Below, in pieces: positions 6,820 to 10,938 of a stretch of 10,938 nt of DNA (the stretch's first letter is position 1; every line of letters starts with the position of its first letter). The DNA is taken from positions 1-10,938 of the forward strand of contig URVS01000031.1 in NCBI GenBank assembly GCA_900551385.1, read 5' to 3'. The translations under genes were made by a program, and so were the position numbers. This DNA comes from an uncultured Mollicutes bacterium (GTDB lineage: Bacteria; Bacillota_I; Bacilli_A; RFN20; CAG-449). The notes under the pieces were generated by a model, which was given only the letters and a program-made list of their open reading frames with translations, did not search any database and was not told where the DNA came from.

Positions 6820-7369
6820 AATTGTTCAATTTATCAATTTCTTCAATTTGTTCTTTAGTAGGAATAAAGATTTCTTTTTCGTTTCTAAAGAATTCATCAT
6901 AATCTAAGCCATACCCTACAATAAAGGCATCACCAATTTCTTTTCCTACATAATCAACTGGAACATCAACTTTTCTTTTACATTTTTTATCTAAAAGAAC
7001 ACAAATAGAAATGTCTTTTGGATAATAATTATTTTTTAAATATTCTTTAAACCATTCAAGAGTTACCCCAGTATCAATAATGTCTTCAACAATAACAACA
7101 TCTCTACCAGTTAAATCAGTATCGATATCTTTTTTTAATTTAATAACGCCAGTAGATTCTTTTCCCATGTATGAAGAAATAGTTACATAATCAGTTAAAA
7201 TTGGACATTCAACTTCTCTAATTAAGTCCATCATAAATGGTAATGCACCTTTCATAACTCCAATAAATACAGGAGGTAAAACATTATCTTTATACCTTTC
7301 TGTAAGTTCATGACCTAATCTTTTGCAAATTTCATGAAGTTCTTTTTCACTAACAACGATATCTTTCAT
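6818..7369 (-). CDS. hpt: Hypoxanthine phosphoribosyltransferase
   Basis: Purine salvage enzyme making IMP (often also GMP) from hypoxanthine or guanine and phosphoribosyl pyrophosphate (PRPP) in the cytoplasm. The 183-residue protein has the type I phosphoribosyltransferase fold: the VMKGALPF loop (38-45) for pyrophosphate, the flexible-loop segment SSYMGKEST (65-73), the PRPP-binding motif VVIVEDIIDTG (91-101) with Glu95 and Asp96, LLDKKCKR (125-132), and the base-binding FIVGYGLDYDEFFRN (149-163). These match bacterial hypoxanthine rather than adenine or xanthine enzymes. The ATG at 7369 is preceded by AAGGAG at 7388-7383, but the gap is 13 bases, longer than usual; an in-frame TAA lies between, so no earlier start is available. 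Confidence 0.96.
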   Translation of the reverse strand: MKDIVVSEKELHEICKRLGHELTERYKDNVLPPVFIGVMKGALPFMMDLIREVECPILTDYVTISSYMGKESTGVIKLKKDIDTDLTGRDVVIVEDIIDTGVTLEWFKEYLKNNYYPKDISICVLLDKKCKRKVDVPVDYVGKEIGDAFIVGYGLDYDEFFRNEKEIFIPTKEQIEEIDKLNN

Positions 7370-7406
7370 AATTTAAATGTTTCTCCTTAAAAATAAGAAC
7401 AAAAAT

Positions 7407-7412
7407 AGTATA
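7407..7412 (-). promoter_or_regulatory. Probable -10 box for hpt
   Basis: On the minus strand TATACT lies 19-24 bases upstream of the ribosome site. The position 17 bp further upstream is only the T-run of the preceding terminator (7430-7435), so the -35 is poor. A dedicated promoter is expected because the gene upstream appears to be terminated just before. Confidence 0.35.
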
Positions 7413-7428
7413 ACTTTATTTTGAACTT

Positions 7429-7448
7429 AAAAAAAGCAATAAAGCTTT
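7429..7448 (-). terminator. Hairpin at the end of the DUF3810 gene
   Basis: On the minus strand AAAGC (7448-7444) pairs with GCTTT (7437-7433) around TTTATT, with the stem running into seven Ts. The stem is only 5 bp and overlaps the gene's stop codon, so termination may be partial and some read-through into hpt is likely. Confidence 0.45.
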
Positions 7449-8601
7449 ATTTATTGTTTTTCTCTTCATTATATAAATAAAAGAATAATTTTGCGTAAGT
7501 AGAATGATTTTTAATAACGTAGATTGGTTGATCATTTTCATCTTTTTTTCCTGAATCTTCGCCTTTAGAATTATCTTCATAATCGTTAACACCATTCTTG
7601 TTACCATTTAATTTTAAAAATAAATCATTAAAGAATGTTCCCACTTTACTTAATAAATCATGTTCGCTCCAAAATTTGTTTAAAGTAGCATATTCTTTTA
7701 CAATATCTTTATTTAAACGATTAAATTGTTTAACATATTTATCATAATTTGTTTGAGCATATATTCTTAATAATGAAGAAAAATTGTGATAATAACTTGA
7801 ATATCTTAAATATTCATTATCACTACTTAATGTTATGTACATTGCAAGTAAATTAGCATCATTTTCTCTAAAAATTCCTTTAGAATGTGCCATTTCGTGT
7901 GCCATAGTATGAGGTAATTCGACACTAGAAATATCTTTATTAATATTTGCTTCACCAGTTGGTGCAAAAAATACACCAGTTATATGTAATTCGGTAAAGA
8001 CATTAGAAAATGTTAATTTCTTTACATTAGGGGTAAATGAAGAATAATAATTAGCATCTAATCTTTTATATTCATTAATTAAAATATTATTCAATTCTTC
8101 AAAAGTATAAGGTGAAACAATTGTGCCATCTTCATTTCTATCAAAATGAGTTGATATTTCATTATAATCTTCTAAAAAATAATCAAAAGTTTGATCAATA
8201 AATTCATCACTTACTTCTTGGTCATATTGAGGAACATATAAACTTTCTTTTCCATAAGAAATAGAAGCGGTTGCTACATAAATATTGGTTACTAAAAAGG
8301 CAACAATAAATAATGATAAGAATTTATTAAGTGATTTATAAAATTGTTTTTTACATAATTTAACAATAATACTAATAACAAAATATATAGCTAAAATGAC
8401 TAAAATTATAAATATCCATTCATATAAACTAAAAGGGATATTTGAAGTTATTTTTGACATAAAAGAAATATATTTAGTAGAAATATTATTCGTATACCAT
8501 TCTGCATAATTAGTATTATTTTTTATAATGCACAAAAAAATGAAGATAAGAATTAATAAAACACTGATAATAGATTTAATAATTAATTTTTTCTTTTTCA
8601 T
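7447..8601 (-). CDS. DUF3810-type membrane protein with a zinc metallopeptidase motif
   Basis: This 384-residue protein has three membrane segments (about 9-26, 60-80 and 94-113), lysine-rich cytoplasmic ends, and then a large domain predicted outside the cell. That domain contains HTMAHEMAHSKG with a zincin HExxH (His235, Glu236, His239), and FRENDANLL just after, where Glu246 may be the third zinc ligand. The order HExxH-x-x-G-x-x-x-E-x-x-A-N, followed by an R-Y-S-x-Y-Y segment (266-271) and NGNKNGVNDYE near the end, is the pattern I know from the DUF3810 family. Its substrate is unknown. Past about residue 340 it is acidic and low-complexity. The ATG has no Shine-Dalgarno sequence, and a -10-like box ends 6 bases before it, so the mRNA may be leaderless. 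No earlier in-frame ATG, GTG or TTG is seen nearby. Confidence 0.85.
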   Translation of the reverse strand: MKKKKLIIKSIISVLLILIFIFLCIIKNNTNYAEWYTNNISTKYISFMSKITSNIPFSLYEWIFIILVILAIYFVISIIVKLCKKQFYKSLNKFLSLFIVAFLVTNIYVATASISYGKESLYVPQYDQEVSDEFIDQTFDYFLEDYNEISTHFDRNEDGTIVSPYTFEELNNILINEYKRLDANYYSSFTPNVKKLTFSNVFTELHITGVFFAPTGEANINKDISSVELPHTMAHEMAHSKGIFRENDANLLAMYITLSSDNEYLRYSSYYHNFSSLLRIYAQTNYDKYVKQFNRLNKDIVKEYATLNKFWSEHDLLSKVGTFFNDLFLKLNGNKNGVNDYEDNSKGEDSGKKDENDQPIYVIKNHSTYAKLFFYLYNEEKNNK

Positions 8602-8607
8602 ATATAT

Positions 8608-8613
8608 AGAATA
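8608..8613 (-). promoter_or_regulatory. -10-like box immediately before the DUF3810 start codon
   Basis: On the minus strand TATTCT ends 6 bases before the ATG at 8601. A start point at the usual 6-7 bases after the -10 would coincide with the A of the ATG, giving a leaderless transcript. The -35 at 17-bp spacing is only TTTTTA (8636-8631), within the T-run of the ferredoxin terminator. The lack of any ribosome site supports this reading, but the boxes are weak. Confidence 0.35.
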
Positions 8614-8626
8614 CTTAATTTTAGAT

Positions 8627-8652
8627 AAAATAAAAAGACCTTTTCAGGCCTT
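8627..8652 (-). terminator. Ferredoxin terminator
   Basis: On the minus strand AAGGCCT (8652-8646) pairs with AGGTCTT (8641-8635), with one G-U pair, around a GAAA tetraloop of the stable GNRA type, and is followed by TTTATTTTAT. It is a clear intrinsic terminator 18 bases after the stop codon and should separate the ferredoxin from the next gene. Confidence 0.85.
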
Positions 8653-8670
8653 AATATCGCTTTAATAAAA

Positions 8671-8862
8671 TTATTCAACTTCAATAGCTTGAACTGGACA
8701 ATTTGCAGCAGCTTCTTCAACAGCTGGAACTAAATCTTCAGGGATATCACCTAAAACATTTTCAGCAGTTCCACTTGCACCAAAAGCAAATACTGCATCA
8801 CAAGTACCAACACATAAGCCACAGCCGATGCAATTTTCATTAACTTTACATTTTTTTGCCAT
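8671..8862 (-). CDS. 4Fe-4S ferredoxin, single-cluster type
   Basis: Small cytoplasmic electron carrier of 63 residues. Cys11, Cys14 and Cys17 in NENCIGCGLCVGTCDAVF and Cys55 in AANCPVQAIE form the expected ligands of one [4Fe-4S] cluster. Cys21 is in the place that binds a second cluster in two-cluster ferredoxins; the other ligands of a second cluster are missing, so it is probably free or in a disulfide. The middle is acidic (EEAAAN, IPEDLVP), typical for docking to partner enzymes. Translation should be strong: AGGAGGT (8875-8869) is 6 bases from the ATG. It is a monocistronic gene with its own promoter and terminator; its redox partner is not in the window. Confidence 0.95.
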   Translation of the reverse strand: MAKKCKVNENCIGCGLCVGTCDAVFAFGASGTAENVLGDIPEDLVPAVEEAAANCPVQAIEVE

Positions 8863-8888
8863 AATAAGACCTCCTCGTGTACAAAAAT

Positions 8889-8917
8889 ATTATAGACCAT
8901 TTATTTAATTTGATAAA
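8889..8917 (-). promoter_or_regulatory. Ferredoxin promoter
   Basis: On the minus strand a perfect TATAAT (8894-8889) is preceded at 17 bp by a weak -35 TTTATC (8917-8912). Transcription would begin near 8882, just upstream of the AGGAGGT ribosome site. The remaining divergent space toward prfA (8918-9024) is AT-rich and shows no gene or clear structure. Confidence 0.55.
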
Positions 8918-9024
8918 GTGTTTTTTTATAAGAAACAATATAAAAAAGTTATATAAAGCTAACTATAAATCAATATTTTAATTATAATTTTTAGTACTTA
9001 AATATCATAAAATGTTATTATCTA

Positions 9025-9053
9025 TTTAAAATATAAACAAAGTTTGTTATGAT
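9025..9053 (+). promoter_or_regulatory. Promoter for prfA-prmC
   Basis: TGTTATGAT at 9045-9053 is an extended -10 (TGn plus TATGAT), with TTTAAA at 9025-9030 as a partial -35 at 17-bp spacing. Transcription would begin near 9060, just before the AAAAGGTGA ribosome site at 9064-9072. Confidence 0.5.
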
Positions 9054-9077
9054 TATTTAGGTTAAAAGGTGATAAAA

Positions 9078-10169
9078 ATGCAACAAGATAAGATGATTGA
9101 AAGATTAGACACTATGGAAAAAAGATTAAAAGAAATTGATGATCTTTTATGTACAGATGAAATAGTTTCTAATGTAGCAAAAATGACTGAATTAAATAAA
9201 GAAAGAGCAACTTTAGAAGAACCAGTAGAAAGATATACTGAATACAAAAAAATGTTATCAGATATTGAAGATTCTAAAATAATGGAAAGTGATGAAGATC
9301 CTGAAATTGCTGCTTTTGCTAAAGAAAATATCAAAGAATTATTAGAAAAAAGTGAAAATCTTTATAATGAAATAAAATTAATGCTTGTACCAAAAGATCC
9401 TAATGATAGTAAAAATATTATTTGTGAAATTAGAGGAGCTGCTGGTGGTGATGAAGCTAATATTTTTGCTGGAGATTTATTTAGAATGTATACTCGTTAT
9501 GCTGAACAAAAAGGTTGGAAAATACAAGTATTAGATTCTAATGAATCAGAAATGGGTGGATTTGCATCTATTTCATTTATGATTAAAGGTGAAGGTGTTT
9601 ATTCACGTTTAAAATTTGAATCAGGTGCACATAGAGTTCAAAGAGTTCCAAAGACAGAAGCAAGTGGAAGAATTCATACATCTACTGCAACAGTATTAGT
9701 AATGCCAGAAACTCAAGAAGTTGAAGTACATATTAATCCTAGTGATTTACAAATAGATACTTATCGTTCTTCAGGAGCAGGTGGACAAAATGTTAATAAA
9801 ACAGAATCAGCTGTTAGAATTACTCATATTCCTACTGGGATTGTTGTTGCTTGCCAAGTAGAAAGATCTCAACTTCAAAATAGAGAAATTGCGATGAATT
9901 TATTAAGAGCAAGAGTATATGCTGCTGCTCAAGCTGAACAAAATGAAAAAATTGATTCAGAAAGAAGATTAAAAGTTGGTACTGGTGAAAGATCAGAAAA
10001 AATTAGAACTTATAATTATCCTCAAAATAGAGTAACAGATCATCGTATTGGTTTTACAATTCAAAAACTTGATCGTGTTATGGAAGGTGAACTTGATGAA
10101 ATTCTTGATGCTTTAATTAACGCTGATCAACAAGATAAACTAGCGGCTGAAAACAAAAATAATGAATAA
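9078..10169 (+). CDS. prfA: Peptide chain release factor 1 (RF1)
   Basis: Reads UAA and UAG stop codons in the ribosomal A site and triggers peptide release. The 363 residues cover the usual coiled N-terminal domain (1-105), the codon-recognition domain with the RF1-type P-x-T motif Pro191-Lys192-Thr193 (RVQRVPKTEASGRIHTSTAT), and the catalytic GGQ at 235-237 in SSGAGGQNVNKTESAVR. P-x-T rather than S-P-F distinguishes it from RF2. I start at ATG 9078: a GTG three codons earlier (9069) lies inside the ribosome site AAAAGGTGA (9064-9072) and cannot be used with it. The match to local stop usage is good, as nine genes end in TAA and one in TAG. It overlaps prmC by 8 bases. Confidence 0.97.
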   Translation: MQQDKMIERLDTMEKRLKEIDDLLCTDEIVSNVAKMTELNKERATLEEPVERYTEYKKMLSDIEDSKIMESDEDPEIAAFAKENIKELLEKSENLYNEIKLMLVPKDPNDSKNIICEIRGAAGGDEANIFAGDLFRMYTRYAEQKGWKIQVLDSNESEMGGFASISFMIKGEGVYSRLKFESGAHRVQRVPKTEASGRIHTSTATVLVMPETQEVEVHINPSDLQIDTYRSSGAGGQNVNKTESAVRITHIPTGIVVACQVERSQLQNREIAMNLLRARVYAAAQAEQNEKIDSERRLKVGTGERSEKIRTYNYPQNRVTDHRIGFTIQKLDRVMEGELDEILDALINADQQDKLAAENKNNE

Positions 10170-10938
10170 AAAGTTAAAAGATATTATTCAAGAATCAAAA
10201 AAATATATTACTGAAGAATTATCCTTTGAAGAGATTAAATGGCTCTTAAAGGATATTTTTTCGTTAGAAGAATATGAATTAATTGCAAAAAGTAATGATA
10301 TTTTTGATGATGAAAAATTTATGACTTTATTAAAAAAAGCTAATGATGTTCCCGTAAGTTATTTATTAGGTTATCAAGATTTTTATGGTTATCGATATCA
10401 AGTAAATAAAAATGTATTAATTCCAAGAAATGAAACAGAAGAATTAATTAATTATTGTTTAGAATATATTAAAAAAAATAATTATAAGAGAATAAAAATA
10501 TTGGAAATTGGAACTGGTTCTGGATGTATTTGTATTACTTTAAATAAAGAATTAGATAAATTAAATATTGATAATGAAATTACTTCTTGTGATATCTCTA
10601 TCGATGCTTTAAAAGTGGCTAGAAATAATGCTTTAATATTAAAAAGTAATATAAATTTTATTGAATCTGATGTGTTTTCTAATCTTATTAATTATGATTA
10701 TGATTTAATTATTTCTAATCCTCCATATATAGAAAAAAATGAATTTGTTAGTAAAAGAGTTTTAAATAATGAACCACATATTGCTTTGTTTAGCGATGAA
10801 ACTGGATTAGAAATATATAAAAAAATATTTTCTCAAATAAACAAATTTATAAATTTAAAAGCTTTGTTTTTTGAAATATCACCATGTATAGAACAAGGCC
10901 TTGAATTATTAAAAAATAAATATTGTCCTAATTTTAAT
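10162..10938 (+). CDS. prmC: Release factor glutamine methyltransferase PrmC, 3' end cut by window
   Basis: S-adenosylmethionine-dependent enzyme that methylates the glutamine of the GGQ motif in release factors (Gln237 of the RF1 encoded just before). 259 codons are in the window with no stop; PrmC is usually about 275-290 residues, so only roughly 20-30 are missing. Residues 1-60 fit the helical substrate-binding domain. Then come VPVSYLLGYQDFYGYRY (63-79), VLIPRNETEEL (85-95), the S-adenosylmethionine-binding motif LEIGTGSGCI (114-123) and the catalytic NPPY (186-189, in IISNPPYIEK). The start ATG (10162-10164) lies inside the last codons of prfA and has no ribosome site of its own, which points to translational coupling. 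The prfA-prmC pairing is conserved in many bacteria. Confidence 0.95.
   Translation, partial: MNKKLKDIIQESKKYITEELSFEEIKWLLKDIFSLEEYELIAKSNDIFDDEKFMTLLKKANDVPVSYLLGYQDFYGYRYQVNKNVLIPRNETEELINYCLEYIKKNNYKRIKILEIGTGSGCICITLNKELDKLNIDNEITSCDISIDALKVARNNALILKSNINFIESDVFSNLINYDYDLIISNPPYIEKNEFVSKRVLNNEPHIALFSDETGLEIYKKIFSQINKFINLKALFFEISPCIEQGLELLKNKYCPNFN

Noticed and set aside
7416..7607. Open frame of 63 codons on the minus strand at the end of the DUF3810 gene
   Set aside because: It overlaps the real gene in another frame and arises from its low-complexity 3' end.
8918..9024. Possible small RNA or riboswitch in the divergent region between ferredoxin and prfA
   Set aside because: The sequence is plain A/T with no GC-containing stems, no conserved aptamer core and no terminator; only the promoters at its edges can be supported.
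9062..9334. Open frame of 90 codons on the minus strand over the start of prfA
   Set aside because: Serine/isoleucine-rich sequence that mirrors the coiled-coil codons of prfA, with no ribosome site; a shadow.

Overview
The window suggests a very AT-rich Gram-positive bacterium of the Bacilli/Mollicutes-like part of the Firmicutes, probably gut-associated. The grounds are the very low GC, strong AGGAGG-type ribosome binding sites, consensus sigma-A-type promoters, the gene families present, and a bile salt hydrolase. All ten complete genes end in TAA except the transposase (TAG). No gene ends in TGA, and all tryptophans in the complete genes are TGG, so the standard bacterial code (11) fits and the mycoplasma code (UGA=Trp) has no support here.

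Layout. Positions 54-2056 are an apparently intact IS1634-type insertion sequence with 13-bp imperfect inverted ends, one full-length DDE transposase on the minus strand, its own promoter, a strong terminator hairpin near one end and a possible outward promoter at the other. Just right of it lies a start-less 40-codon fragment (2057-2177), probably the tail of a gene the element broke or displaced. Then follow, on the plus strand, enolase (eno), a YggS/PLPBP-type PLP homeostasis protein, a hemolysin III/PAQR-family membrane protein, a bile salt hydrolase and thymidine kinase (tdk). A minus-strand block follows: hypoxanthine phosphoribosyltransferase (hpt), a DUF3810-type membrane metallopeptidase-like protein, and a 4Fe-4S ferredoxin. 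The window ends with prfA (RF1) overlapping prmC, which is cut by the window edge.

How the genes relate. This is mostly core metabolism: glycolysis (eno), nucleotide salvage (tdk and hpt, convergent around a shared bidirectional terminator), cofactor homeostasis (yggS) and translation termination (prfA-prmC, a modifying enzyme translated with its own substrate). In Bacillus tdk, prfA and prmC are contiguous; here the hpt-DUF3810-ferredoxin block lies between tdk and prfA. Most genes have their own recognisable -10 box and several are separated by hairpin terminators, so the region looks like many short transcription units rather than one operon.

I found no clearly new multi-gene system. The points most worth checking are a four-copy, ~20-bp-period repeat array upstream of the hemolysin III gene whose first copy forms half of a terminator stem, a possible leaderless mRNA for the DUF3810 protein, the SRG selectivity motif in the bile salt hydrolase, a perfect consensus promoter that forces the tdk start downstream of the longest reading frame, and the insertion sequence with its gene remnant. 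No tRNA, rRNA, CRISPR array or riboswitch was recognised.
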